A DNA stretch of 64,000 nt from Nonomuraea jiangxiensis (GCF_900099965.1 NZ_FNDJ01000005.1:397615-461614), one strand, 5' to 3'. Counted from the first letter of the stretch, positions 8,469-16,932 are shown. A program made the numbers and translations. Notes: generated by a model not told the origin, from the sequence alone.

Positions 8469-8487
8469 CATCCCGCCTTCCGGGATG
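8469..8487. promoter_or_regulatory. inverted repeat in the 8.4-8.5 kb divergent intergenic region
   Basis: CATCCCG-CCTTC-CGGGATG is a perfect 7-5-7 inverted repeat between the divergent esterase gene and the small gene at 8521. It could be an operator for either gene or a hairpin in the leader of the plus-strand gene. Confidence 0.4.
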
Positions 8488-8520
8488 CGAGAAACGGCGA
8501 GGGACGGGTAGGGGCGTCGC

Positions 8521-8796
8521 GTGAGCCACTACCTCATCGAAGTCCCCTACCCGCACCTCTATCCCGGGCTGATCCTGGACGCCCCGGCTGAGGTGGATGA
8601 CTTCCTCGTGCTCTTCGGCGACGGCTCGGAGTCCAGGGCGCAACTGATCAGCGACGCCACCGGCCGGCCGGTGCTCCGGATGGGCGGCTACATGACGGCC
8701 GCCGGCACGGTCATCGACGAGCGCGTGTGGACGGTACGCGAGTCCGCCCGCCACGGCGACCGCCTCCACCTCCGCCTGGGCGAGCCACTCCCCTGA
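8521..8796 (+). CDS. hypothetical small protein, 91 residues
   Basis: Begins at GTG 8521. The product (SHYLIEVPYPHLYPGLILDA at the start, RLGEPLP at the end) is acidic, has no signal peptide, membrane segment or cysteines, and has an even spread of hydrophobic residues that suggests a small folded beta-rich domain. I do not recognise the family. GC-rich third positions support real coding. It is convergent with the giant secreted protein gene. Confidence 0.55.
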   Translation: MSHYLIEVPYPHLYPGLILDAPAEVDDFLVLFGDGSESRAQLISDATGRPVLRMGGYMTAAGTVIDERVWTVRESARHGDRLHLRLGEPLP

Positions 8797-8816
8797 CCGC
8801 CACCCCACCCACGAAC

Positions 8817-8880
8817 CCCGCGCCAGCCCGTCCGGACCGCACCAGCGAGCCGGTCGCAAGTAGTAGGGGGTTGGCGCGGG
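8817..8880. terminator. long-loop inverted repeat between convergent genes
   Basis: CCCGCGCCAGCCC at 8817-8829 pairs with GGGTTGGCGCGGG at 8868-8880 (one G-T wobble) across a 38-nt loop. It lies between the 3' ends of the 8521 gene and the 8892 gene and may terminate both; the long loop makes this uncertain. Confidence 0.35.
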
Positions 8881-8891
8881 TGGGGGAACGG

Positions 8892-11800
8892 TCAGCGGGT
8901 GTTCGGGTGGGATGGGCCGGGCCGGTCGCAGGAGCCGGCCTCGGTGCTCGCCACCTTCCAGTCCGCCCCCGGGAACGGGCTCATGAAGTGGGTCAGCAGG
9001 TCCACCGCGTAGTCCGGCACCCGACCGCCCGGGTCCAGCAGTGACACCATCTGCGGGCCGTCCGCGCCACGCAGCGTGATCGAGTTGCCGCCGCCGGCCG
9101 CGAAGCCCGGCTTGGCGTCCACGGTCACGCAGGCCAGGCTGATCCCGGCGGCCTTGATCTCCTGCTCGGCCCCGATGCGCCGCATCCGCTGGTCGTAGCG
9201 GCGCAGGGCCAGCGAGCTTGTACGGGTCAGGCGTACCGAGTCGTGGAAGACGTCGTTGCCGATCTCCCTGCTGAGCCGGACCTGCAGCGAGACGTCCGGC
9301 CGCAGGTCCACCCCCTTGGCGGCGAGCCGGAGCCGCCCGTAGTCCCCCTCGAAGCCGGGCGCGACGTAGCCGAGCACCGGCGGCGCCTTCAGCCCGAACG
9401 GGACCTTGCCGGGCCGCACGCGCAGCCACGACATGCGCTCGATGGACAGGGCGAGGTCCTTCACCGCGCTCGCACCCAGCCCGAACCGGCCGCCGACGTG
9501 GTAGGTGAGGAAGCCCTTGGTGTACGGGACCTCCTTGCTGACGGCGATGCGCTGGGCGGCCATGGGGTCCATCCGCAGCCCCGCGCGCAGCGAGATCCGC
9601 CCCGTGGGCACCGGTTTCGACACCAGGTCCAGCGACAGGTCCGGATTGAGGCGGACCGTGGTGTCGGCGGCCAGATCCTTGACCGCGAACGCCACGTCGC
9701 CGAGCCGGCCCCGCGGGTCCACCAGCCCGCCCTCGACGCCCAGCGAGCCGTCGAGCGTGTTCACGCCGCCCACGGCCTTGTACGTGACGGCGGGCACGCT
9801 CAGTCCGGCGCCCGAGGCGTCGGCGTCCACCCCGAACACGGCGGGCACGTCGGAGAAGCGCAGTTCCCCGGTGCCCTTCCCGGCCAGGGTGACCCTGGCG
9901 ATCAGGCGCTTGACGGGCGCGGAGTTCGTCACGCGGATGCGAGTCTTGGCGCCGTACGTCCCGCGGACGTCCACCGCGGCGGGCACCGGGTCGATGGCCA
10001 CCTGGCCGCGCACCCCCGCCGCCTCGGCCAGCACGTCGAGCGTGCCGAGCGTGGCCGCGGGCTCGATGCGGTACCCGGCCCGTACGGCGTTGCCCTGCGC
10101 CACCTCCAACGGCCCCAGCGCCAGGCTGGTGATCTTGGACGGCAGCCCGGTCAGCGTGGCCCTGGCCTTGATCGGCACCGGTGACAGGACGCTGCTGGCC
10201 AGGTAGACCCCCAGGTCCCGGCGCCGGGGACGGAACCCGGAGAACGCGAACGTCCGGCCCGCCACGTCCACCGACACCTGGTCGGGCAGCCCGGTCACGT
10301 CCAGGTAGCCCTGCAGCCCGAAGCACCCGCGCCCCGGCACGCAGAACGGCCCCTGGGCACAACCCGCCGACCCGGCCGCGCACCCGCCGTCCACCAGGGA
10401 CACGCCGCCCGGCACGGCGGGGGCGGCCCCCATGCGGGACAGGGCGCCGACCTTGCCGAGCCAGGCCCTGGCCCGCACGTCCAGGCGCGAGCCCTGGTAG
10501 GTGAGTTTGCCGCCGGCGGCGGAGACGGCCAGGCGGCCGGGCACCGGGCCCACCGTGCCGATCAGGCCGAACCGGATATCGCCCTTGGTGATGTCGGCGT
10601 CCACGGCCATGCTCTGCCGGGCGGAGCGGAAGTCGGCGTCGAACCCCTCCTCGGCCGGGCTGAACTCGACGTGCGACAACCCCTTGACCAGCACGCTGGC
10701 GTCCAGGTCGCCGCTGGCCTGGTCGTAGTGCGCGGCCAGGTGCGGGCCGGTGGGCGCGGTGGCGCCGTCGTGGTTGGTGACGGCCAGCGCCGCCGATCCG
10801 ACCGGGCCTGACAGTCCGCGGAACCGGTACGAGCCGGCCTGCCACGAGGCGTCGAACCTGGCCGGGACGCCGGTCACCTCGGCGGCGGCCCTGACGTATC
10901 GGCCGCCCAGCTTGGCCCTGGCCAGGGCCGAGACCTTGGTGACCGGGCCGTCCGAGGTCCAGGTGAGCGTCCCGGCGCCGGTGTCGGCGGCCAGTTCGGC
11001 GTGCTTGCGCACGCCCTCGACGGTCATCCGCAGGTCCTCGCCGGTCGCTGCGGTAGTTACGTTCGCTTTATTGGCATAAATCCTCAGTTGCTGGAGCTTG
11101 CCGGACGTGTCCACCTTGACCACCGACCGCTCGCCCAGCTCCCACGAGGCCGTGACATCGTCCTGCACGCCGAGCACGGTGCCGTCGATCGTCGGGCCCG
11201 ACCTGCGGTCGGCGTAGGCGGCGCGCAGCCGGCCGATCACGCCGGTGGCCCGGTAGACGGCCTTCCTGGCGGCCGGGTCGATGGTGACGTCCACGGTGGA
11301 GGGGGTGTTCGAGAGCTCCAGCCGGGTCACGTGGACGCCGTCGATACTGGCCGCGCCCACGAACGACTTGCCGCCGGCGGTGGCCCGCAGGTGGGCGTGC
11401 GGCGCGGCCCCGTACGAGACGTCGAACCCGGACAGCCCCGACACCAGCCCCGACATCCCCAGGGCGGCGCCGTTCTTGATCATGGTGACGTGGCCGCCCC
11501 GCGGGCTGGCGATCGCGCCCTCGCCGCGCTGCAGCACCACCGCGAACGTGCCCACGGGAGAGCTGCTCGTCTGCGTGACGCGGCGCGCGTCCGGGTCGCT
11601 GACCAGGCGCACCTTCGCGGGCAGGTCGCTCATCTCGGCCTTCAGCACGGTCCTGGCGGCGGCCCGGTCGAAGAAGGTCAGGTTCGCCGCGCCGGCCCCG
11701 GGGCGGCCCGCGTCGACCGACAGGGTCTGCTTGCCGTTCGCGGCGGCGTACTTGGCGGTGAAGGACGGCGGCACCTGCCGCAGCTCGGCGCTCAGCGCGC

Positions 11801-12959
11801 GGGACAGGCGGCCGTCGCGGTAGGTGAAGTGGTGCAGCCGGGCGGTCGCGATCGGCGACGAGCTGGTGAAGCGCAGCTCGGTGCCCGACAGGCGTACCGC
11901 GGCGCGGGTGTCCATCCGGTCGAGCACGGCCTCGGTGAACCGCTGGCCCGACACCGACAGCGCCTCCAGCCGGGCCGGGGCGGAGGCGGTGACGTCCAGC
12001 GCGTCCAGCCGGGCGGGGGCGGAGGCGGTGCTGTCCAGGGCGGGCGAGCCGAGCGCGGCGTTCACGGTGAGCCGCTCGGTGGCGGGGGTCTGGCGCAGGC
12101 TCACGGCGGTGCGCCCGGTGAGGCCCGCGATCACGGCCGCGGACTCCCCCGGCTCCGTACGCTCGATGTCCGCCTTGACCCGCCTGCCCGCCAGGTCCAT
12201 GGTGAACGTGCCCCGGTCGGAGCGCGACAGCGACGACCCGCGGCGCAGCCCGTCGAACCCGACCGACACCTTGCCGTCGTACTCGGCCCAGACCCGCGCC
12301 TTGAGGCTTTCCTTCGACAGCCGCCTGACGGCGAACCCGAGCCCGATCGAGCCCTCGGCGGGGCCGGCCACGGGGACCAGGTCGGCGGCCAGGTCGGGCA
12401 TGCTGTCGCCGGTGACGTCGGCCGCCACCGGCACGCCGACCGGCCGGGCGATCGAGCAGGACACCGGCACGTCCGCGCTCTCCACGCAGAGCCGGTACGT
12501 CAGCCCCGGCACGGCCTTGCCCAGTCCCTCCAACTCCCGCGCCACCGCGGCCAGCGGCTTCAGGAGGGTCAGCGGCTGCGCCTGCGCGGTGTCGGGCACC
12601 ACCTGGCCGACCGCGGGGGCCCGCCCGCTCATGCCCTGCTCCTGCTGGACGGCGGCGGCCGCGGCGGTGATCTCGTTGATCAGCCGTGGACCCGCGGGTG
12701 TGGTCACCTCGGGCATCTCGGGCCCGACGCGTTCGTCCCCGGCGGGGCGGGCGGCGATGGAGGGCCCGCTCGGCAGGCTCACCACGGCGGCCGGCGGCTC
12801 CTCAACGGCAGGCACCGGCCGGATCTTCGCCGCCTGCCGATCCATCACGTGTCGCGTCGCCGCCCCGTGCGCCTGTGCCTGGCTGGTGGCGGGCAAGGCC
12901 ACCAGGACCGCGCTGGCAACGGTCGTCGAAGCGAGCACGCGCAGGAGGGCGTGCGTCAT
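8892..12959 (-). CDS. giant secreted protein with repeated beta-rich modules, unknown function
   Basis: A 1355-residue protein with a Sec signal peptide (VLASTTVASAVLVALPATSQAQA) and no C-terminal anchor or sorting signal, so it is probably released or held in the wall non-covalently. The body is built of modules that reopen with a proline signature: LPAKVRLV, TPSTVDVT, VPARFDAS, VPGRLAVS, LPDQVSVD, LPSKITSL, VPAAVDVR and VPAVFGVD, roughly every 60-110 residues, each followed by amphipathic strands. Near residues 853-875 four cysteines occur as C-x6-C-x5-C-x5-C. I do not recognise a named family. Start ATG has GGGGGAGAAC upstream. Confidence 0.7.
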   Translation of the reverse strand: MTHALLRVLASTTVASAVLVALPATSQAQAHGAATRHVMDRQAAKIRPVPAVEEPPAAVVSLPSGPSIAARPAGDERVGPEMPEVTTPAGPRLINEITAAAAAVQQEQGMSGRAPAVGQVVPDTAQAQPLTLLKPLAAVARELEGLGKAVPGLTYRLCVESADVPVSCSIARPVGVPVAADVTGDSMPDLAADLVPVAGPAEGSIGLGFAVRRLSKESLKARVWAEYDGKVSVGFDGLRRGSSLSRSDRGTFTMDLAGRRVKADIERTEPGESAAVIAGLTGRTAVSLRQTPATERLTVNAALGSPALDSTASAPARLDALDVTASAPARLEALSVSGQRFTEAVLDRMDTRAAVRLSGTELRFTSSSPIATARLHHFTYRDGRLSRALSAELRQVPPSFTAKYAAANGKQTLSVDAGRPGAGAANLTFFDRAAARTVLKAEMSDLPAKVRLVSDPDARRVTQTSSSPVGTFAVVLQRGEGAIASPRGGHVTMIKNGAALGMSGLVSGLSGFDVSYGAAPHAHLRATAGGKSFVGAASIDGVHVTRLELSNTPSTVDVTIDPAARKAVYRATGVIGRLRAAYADRRSGPTIDGTVLGVQDDVTASWELGERSVVKVDTSGKLQQLRIYANKANVTTAATGEDLRMTVEGVRKHAELAADTGAGTLTWTSDGPVTKVSALARAKLGGRYVRAAAEVTGVPARFDASWQAGSYRFRGLSGPVGSAALAVTNHDGATAPTGPHLAAHYDQASGDLDASVLVKGLSHVEFSPAEEGFDADFRSARQSMAVDADITKGDIRFGLIGTVGPVPGRLAVSAAGGKLTYQGSRLDVRARAWLGKVGALSRMGAAPAVPGGVSLVDGGCAAGSAGCAQGPFCVPGRGCFGLQGYLDVTGLPDQVSVDVAGRTFAFSGFRPRRRDLGVYLASSVLSPVPIKARATLTGLPSKITSLALGPLEVAQGNAVRAGYRIEPAATLGTLDVLAEAAGVRGQVAIDPVPAAVDVRGTYGAKTRIRVTNSAPVKRLIARVTLAGKGTGELRFSDVPAVFGVDADASGAGLSVPAVTYKAVGGVNTLDGSLGVEGGLVDPRGRLGDVAFAVKDLAADTTVRLNPDLSLDLVSKPVPTGRISLRAGLRMDPMAAQRIAVSKEVPYTKGFLTYHVGGRFGLGASAVKDLALSIERMSWLRVRPGKVPFGLKAPPVLGYVAPGFEGDYGRLRLAAKGVDLRPDVSLQVRLSREIGNDVFHDSVRLTRTSSLALRRYDQRMRRIGAEQEIKAAGISLACVTVDAKPGFAAGGGNSITLRGADGPQMVSLLDPGGRVPDYAVDLLTHFMSPFPGADWKVASTEAGSCDRPGPSHPNTR

Positions 12960-13013
12960 TAACGTTCTCCCCCGGACCGGTGAAAATCATCACATCAGAA
13001 ACAACGGTCACGA

Positions 13014-13030
13014 GATGACCACATGTCATC
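13014..13030. promoter_or_regulatory. inverted repeat upstream of the giant secreted protein gene
   Basis: GATGAC-CACAT-GTCATC is a perfect 6-5-6 inverted repeat about 55 bp upstream of the ATG at 12959, in promoter position. The binding protein is unknown. Confidence 0.4.
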
Positions 13031-13077
13031 ACTCATCGTCAAACCACCGGGCACATGGGACTCCAATTTCTCTGCCG

Positions 13078-13584
13078 TCACGGCCGGTACGGGGACAGGC
13101 GCGGCCACCAGCCCGGCACGTGGGCGCGGTAGTCGTCGTAGTCGGAGCCGAACTTCCGGCGCAGGGCCGGCTCCTCGTACCAGCGCACGAAGGAATAGAC
13201 GGGAACCCCCAGAACGGTCGCGTAGCCCAGCAGCCACGGATCACCGAAGATCGCGGCCTGCCCGACGACCGCCGCGAAGACCGCGACGTACATGGGGTTG
13301 CGGACGTGGCGGTAGAAGCCGCCGACCACCAGCCGGTCGGGCGGCGCGACCGGCATCGGCGTGCCGAATCCCTCGACCACGAACCTGACGAAGGCGTGGA
13401 CCAGCACGACGAGCCCGGCCAGCACCAGCAGCCCGCCCAGCACCTGGAGCGGGATCATGACGGCGGGCGGGAAGGGGTCGCGCATCCGCCAGCCGCTGAT
13501 CCAGTACGGGATCAGGACGGCGACGGTGCCCGGCGCGGCGGCGAAGAAGGCGGCACTGACGACGGCCGCGGGTGTCCTGCGCAT
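13078..13584 (-). CDS. isoprenylcysteine carboxyl methyltransferase-like membrane protein
   Basis: A 168-residue integral membrane protein with about four hydrophobic segments. The C-terminal half has the ICMT/PEMT signature: GFYRHVRNPMYVAVF, then VRWYEEPALRRKFGSDYDDY and VPGWWPR, where SAM binds in the eukaryotic enzymes. Bacterial members are membrane methyltransferases of mostly unknown substrate. The ATG at 13584 has GAGGAGCG upstream. An imperfect repeat (ACTACATGATGAGT) near 13608-13621 may be an operator. Confidence 0.82.
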   Translation of the reverse strand: MRRTPAAVVSAAFFAAAPGTVAVLIPYWISGWRMRDPFPPAVMIPLQVLGGLLVLAGLVVLVHAFVRFVVEGFGTPMPVAPPDRLVVGGFYRHVRNPMYVAVFAAVVGQAAIFGDPWLLGYATVLGVPVYSFVRWYEEPALRRKFGSDYDDYRAHVPGWWPRLSPYRP

Positions 13585-13668
13585 ACGATCGCTCCTCGGC
13601 GCTAATTCACTACATGATGAGTTTAAGAAGCGACGAAGAGCACCGTCAACGGCGTGCGGGCAGGGGGT

Positions 13669-14001
13669 TCAGCTTCGCGGGGCGTACATGATGACGGCCA
13701 CGCCCACCAGGCAGATCAGCGCGCCGATCACGTCCCACCGGTCCGGGCGGAAGCCGTCCGCCACCACGCCCCAGACCAGGGATCCGGCCACGAAGACGCC
13801 ACCGTAGGCGGCCAGGACGCGGCCGAAGTTGGCATCGGGCTGGAAGGTGGCGACGAAACCGTAGGCGGCCAGGGCGAGGATCCCGGCGGCGACCCACCAC
13901 AGGCCGCGCTGCTCCCGCCAGCCCTGCCAGACCAGCCAGGCGCCACCGATCTCGGCGACGGCGGCGAGCAGGAACAGGGCGATGGAACGCAACACGGCCA
14001 T
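13669..14001 (-). CDS. YnfA family small membrane protein
   Basis: A 110-residue protein with four transmembrane segments in the YnfA/UPF0060 pattern: [20 protein letters not shown] at the start, [23 protein letters not shown] centre ([10 protein letters not shown]) and [20 protein letters not shown] at the end. The length equals the family norm. YnfA proteins resemble small multidrug resistance transporters; the role is not settled. The open frame extends upstream into the 28-bp repeat array, but ATG 14001 begins the family match and lies 7 nt after TATCGT, suggesting a leaderless start. Confidence 0.88.
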   Translation of the reverse strand: MAVLRSIALFLLAAVAEIGGAWLVWQGWREQRGLWWVAAGILALAAYGFVATFQPDANFGRVLAAYGGVFVAGSLVWGVVADGFRPDRWDVIGALICLVGVAVIMYAPRS

Positions 14002-14054
14002 GCCGCCCACGATACGAGCGCCCCGAAACCGCCGGTCCTCCGTGCCCGCCGGGG

Positions 14055-14166
14055 GCACGCCGGACGTCCCTGCCCACCAGGAGCACGCCGGACGTCCCTG
14101 CCCACCCGAGGCACGCCGGACATGCCTGCCCACCCGAGGCACGCCGAGCGTCCCTGCCCGCGAGAG
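14055..14166. repeat. 28-bp tandem repeat, four copies
   Basis: Four adjacent copies begin at 14055, 14083, 14111 and 14139. The unit starts GCACGCCGGACGTCCCTGCC; copies 1-3 are nearly identical and copy 4 is diverged. The period is not a multiple of three. It lies between the YnfA start and the alcohol dehydrogenase 3' end. Confidence 0.9.
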
Positions 14167-14189
14167 GCGCCGGTCACACGCACCCACCG

Positions 14190-14262
14190 GGGCCCCTCAT
14201 GGGAGGCTGCCGGGGCGCCTCTCATGGGAGGCGGCCGGGGGCTCCGGTCACGGGAGCCGGGG
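14190..14262. repeat. imperfect ~22-25-bp repeat at the alcohol dehydrogenase stop codon
   Basis: Read on the minus strand, the last codons and stop of the dehydrogenase (CGGCTCCCGTGACCGG) are followed by two related units with core CCTCCCATGAGAGGC and CCTCCCATGAGGGGC. The gene's TGA falls at the position of the TGA in each later unit. Confidence 0.65.
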
Positions 14263-15702
14263 GTCGACGTGGATCTTGGGGGCGTCGCCCCACTCGAGTC
14301 GCCGCTCCCCCGCCAGCACGGCGGCCACCTCGCCCAGGGAGACGGTGGCCGCGACCAGCGGGCGGGGATCGACCTGGCGGGAGGCGTACAGGTCGGTGGT
14401 CCCGGCGAGCCCGCCCGAGGCGCTGAGGACGCCCACGGCGGTGACGTCCTTGAGCACCATCCGGCGCGTGTCGAGCCGGCTCGGCTCTGCCGACAGCCCG
14501 ATGAACACCACGTGCCGGCCGGGTTCGACAAGGTCGAGCGCGAGCGCAGGCGAGCCGGCCCCGTTCGAGGCGTCGATCACGGCATCGAACCGCAACGAGG
14601 GATCGAGCCCCACCCCCGCCTTGCCCCGATCGTCCGCCTTCGCAGCATGCCCCGCCTTTGCCCCATCGCCCGCCTTGTCCCCGCCTGCCTTGGCCCCATC
14701 GCCCGCCTTCACGGCATGCCTCGCCTTTGCCCCATCCCCCGCCTTCTTCCCGAGCACCTCCGCGCCCGCTATTTCCGCACCCGCCGCCTCAATGCCGCCT
14801 CCCCGCAGTCCGCCGCCTCCACCCAGGCCCACAACTCCCTCCAGGCCCCCGGCTCCTTCCAGGCCCGCAGCTCCCTCCAGGCCCGCAGCTCCTTCCAGGC
14901 CCGCAGCTCCCTCCAGGCCCCGGGCTCCCTCCGGGCCCGCTCCTTTCAGACCCGCGGGTCCCTCCAGGCCCATTGCCCCCTGCAGGCCTGCCGGTCCCTC
15001 CAAGACCCTTACCCCCTCCAGGCCCGCTTCTCCTTCCGGGACCGGTGGTGCCGTCCAGGTGTGGGTGAAGCCAAGGGAGCGGGCGAAGGCGAGCGAGCGT
15101 TCGGTCACCCCCAGCAGGTGGACCTCCACCCCTTGGGCCCTGGCCATCAGCGCCGCCAGCAGCCCGATGGTGCCCGGTCCGATCACCAGTAGCCGCTCCC
15201 CGGGTGCCAGCGCTGCGGCCCGCACGGCGCGCAGCGCGTTGCCGCCCGGCTCCACCAGAGCGCCGAGCCCCGGATCGACCGTGTCGGGCAGCGGCAGCAG
15301 CGCGCGTACGGGCACGGGCAGGCGTTCGGCCAGCGCGCCGGGCCAGCCGTGGCGGATGCCGATCTCGTACCGGTCGTCGCAGAGGTGTTGCCGGCCGGAG
15401 CCGCACCGGGCGCACCGCCCGCACCCGAGCATGGTGTCGCCCGTGACGCGCCGCCCCAGCCAGGCGGGGTCGACTCCGTCGCCGACCTCGCACACCCGCC
15501 CGGCCCACTCGTGCCCGATTCGTACGGGATAACGGGCCTCGCCGGTACGCAGGTAGGCCATCGCACCGGAGAAGACCTCCGCGTCGGTGCCGCACACCCC
15601 GGCTCGTTCGACCTCGACCACCACCTCACCGGGGCCGGGCACCGGCGGATCGACCTCCTGGATCTCCGCGCGTCCCGGACCGGTGATGACGAAGGCACGC
15701 AT
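14248..15702 (-). CDS. zinc-dependent alcohol dehydrogenase with a large low-complexity insertion
   Basis: A medium-chain dehydrogenase of 484 residues; the family norm is about 340. Catalytic zinc ligands are Cys37 (GVCGTD) and His64-Glu65 (GHEW); the structural zinc site is Cys94, 97, 100 and 108. The nucleotide motif is VIGPGTIG at 173-180. Residues about 221-366 are an insertion: first hexapeptides such as GLEGAA and GLEGPA, then Lys-Ala-Gly-Asp units (KAGDGAKAG). It falls inside the Rossmann domain, before FDAVIDASNG, after which the fold resumes. ATG 15702 starts the family match and lies 8 nt after TAACGT. Substrate unknown; whether the enzyme is active is open. Confidence 0.85.
   Translation of the reverse strand: MRAFVITGPGRAEIQEVDPPVPGPGEVVVEVERAGVCGTDAEVFSGAMAYLRTGEARYPVRIGHEWAGRVCEVGDGVDPAWLGRRVTGDTMLGCGRCARCGSGRQHLCDDRYEIGIRHGWPGALAERLPVPVRALLPLPDTVDPGLGALVEPGGNALRAVRAAALAPGERLLVIGPGTIGLLAALMARAQGVEVHLLGVTERSLAFARSLGFTHTWTAPPVPEGEAGLEGVRVLEGPAGLQGAMGLEGPAGLKGAGPEGARGLEGAAGLEGAAGLEGAAGLEGAGGLEGVVGLGGGGGLRGGGIEAAGAEIAGAEVLGKKAGDGAKARHAVKAGDGAKAGGDKAGDGAKAGHAAKADDRGKAGVGLDPSLRFDAVIDASNGAGSPALALDLVEPGRHVVFIGLSAEPSRLDTRRMVLKDVTAVGVLSASGGLAGTTDLYASRQVDPRPLVAATVSLGEVAAVLAGERRLEWGDAPKIHVDPRLP
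14605..15042. repeat. in-frame 18-bp minisatellite inside the alcohol dehydrogenase gene
   Basis: At about 14790-15042 the unit is 18 bp (GCAGCTCCCTCCAGGCCC and variants), coding hexapeptides like GLEGAA on the minus strand. At about 14605-14765 a second, more degenerate array codes KAG/GDGAKAG. All periods keep the reading frame. Confidence 0.88.
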
Positions 15703-15748
15703 GGCGGCTGACGTTACCCCAGCCCGGACAGCGGTGCATGATTGCCGG

Positions 15749-16363
15749 ATGACGCTGCGAATCGAGACCCCGTGGGGGCCGTGGGAGGCCATGTCCCTGC
15801 CCTCGGTCGTCGAGCTGTTCCGGCAGGCCGCGGTGCCGTGGTGGGTGAGCGGCGGGTACGCGGTCGAGCTGGCCGTGGGCCGCGCCTACCGGGATCACGG
15901 GGACCTGGACGTCTCGCTGCTGCGCCGGGACCATGTCGCGGTGCGCGGCCTGCTGTCCGGATGGGACTGCCACGTGGCCGATTCGGGGACGCTGCGGCCG
16001 TGGCCGCCGGGTGAGGTGCTGCCGGAGACGGCCCACGACATCTGGGTACGTGAGCATCCCGGCGGGCCGTGGCGGTTCCAGCTCATGCTGGACGAGGCCG
16101 ACGGCACCGACTGGGTCTACCGGCGCGACCCCCGCATCCGCCGCGCCCTGGCCACCCTGACGATCGAGGAGCCGGGTTTCCGGCGCCTCGCCCCGGAGGT
16201 CCAGCTCCTCTACAAGGCCAACGACCCGCGCCCGAAGGACGAGCAGGACTTCACCGAGGTCGTGCCGGTCCTCACCGGCGAGCAGCGGCACTGGCTGGAC
16301 ACGGCCCTCCGGCTCACCCACCCCACCCACCCGTGGCGCGAGCGCCTGCGCTCCGAGCCGTAA
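15749..16363 (+). CDS. nucleotidyltransferase-fold protein (aminoglycoside adenylyltransferase-like)
   Basis: A 204-residue cytoplasmic protein. PWWVSGGYAVELAVGRAYRD followed by HGDLDVSLLRRD has the GG-xn-DxD pattern of the nucleotidyltransferase superfamily (the metal ligands lie in the DLD motif), as in ANT(2'')-type enzymes. Family members with this architecture are widespread in actinomycetes and mostly not resistance genes, so I do not claim resistance. ATG 15749 is chosen because the match begins there; no strong ribosome site is visible. The TAA stop lies in the first unit of the 19-bp array that follows. Confidence 0.75.
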   Translation: MTLRIETPWGPWEAMSLPSVVELFRQAAVPWWVSGGYAVELAVGRAYRDHGDLDVSLLRRDHVAVRGLLSGWDCHVADSGTLRPWPPGEVLPETAHDIWVREHPGGPWRFQLMLDEADGTDWVYRRDPRIRRALATLTIEEPGFRRLAPEVQLLYKANDPRPKDEQDFTEVVPVLTGEQRHWLDTALRLTHPTHPWRERLRSEP

Positions 16364-16604
16364 CCACGCGGGCGGGGCCGTTGCAGCACGGGCAGGCCGT
16401 AGCCGCACGGGCAAGCCATAGCCACGCGGGCAAGCCGTAGCCGCACGGGCAGGCCATAGCCGCACGGGCAGGCCATAGCCACGCGGACAGGCCGTAGCCA
16501 CGCAGGCAAGCCATAGCCACGCAGGCAAGCCATAGCCACGCAGGCAAGCCATAGCCACGCAGGCAAGCCGTTGCAGCGCAGGCAGGCCGTAGCCACGTGG
16601 GCAG
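16357..16604. repeat. 19-bp tandem repeat, 13 copies, starting at a stop codon
   Basis: The array is 13 units of 19 bp plus one extra base. The unit is GCCGTAGCCACGCAGGCAA with variants. Its first copy is the end of the preceding gene: the gene's TAA (16361-16363) lies where later copies have TAG. 19 is not a multiple of three. The remaining 136 bp to the next start (16605-16740) hold no further repeat and should contain the DUF1918 promoter. Confidence 0.92.
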
Positions 16605-16740
16605 GCCCGGGTCTCTTCGAGGGGCTCTGCCGAAGAATCCTCCGGCAAGTGGCGCGGCCTGTCGGCTTTCCGAGTCGGCCGCTCTCGTGCACTGTGGGAT
16701 GGAATCCCAAGGTTGCCAGAGCCCGGCGAGAGGACCCACC

Positions 16741-16932
16741 ATGCAGGCGAACGTCGGTGACATGCTGATCATCCATGGTCACGTCGTCGGCCAGCGAGAC
16801 CGGAAGGGCGAGATCATCGAGATCCGGGGCCCGGCCGGATCACCGCCCTACGTCGTCCGTTTCGACGACGGGCATGAGCAGCTCATGTTCCCCGGCCCGG
16901 ACGCGGTGGTCCAGCCCGCCATGTCCGAATGA
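16741..16932 (+). CDS. DUF1918 protein
   Basis: A 63-residue protein that matches DUF1918 over its length: GDMLIIHGHVVGQRDRKGEI, then PPYVVRFDDGHEQLMFPGPD. The fold is a small SH3-like barrel; the function is unknown, though the domain is abundant in actinomycetes. A GAGAGGA ribosome site precedes ATG 16741. A longer open frame upstream is rejected because the match begins at this ATG. Confidence 0.9.
   Translation: MQANVGDMLIIHGHVVGQRDRKGEIIEIRGPAGSPPYVVRFDDGHEQLMFPGPDAVVQPAMSE

Noticed and set aside
11001..13605. Long plus-strand open frames over the giant secreted gene
   Set aside because: They are antisense shadows with poor composition and no family match; the minus-strand gene has a signal peptide and a good ribosome site.
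15749..16363. Aminoglycoside resistance gene
   Set aside because: Only the nucleotidyltransferase fold is supported; most actinomycete members are not resistance enzymes.
16357..16604. CRISPR array
   Set aside because: Units are directly adjacent, 19 bp long, with no unique spacers and no cas genes in the window.
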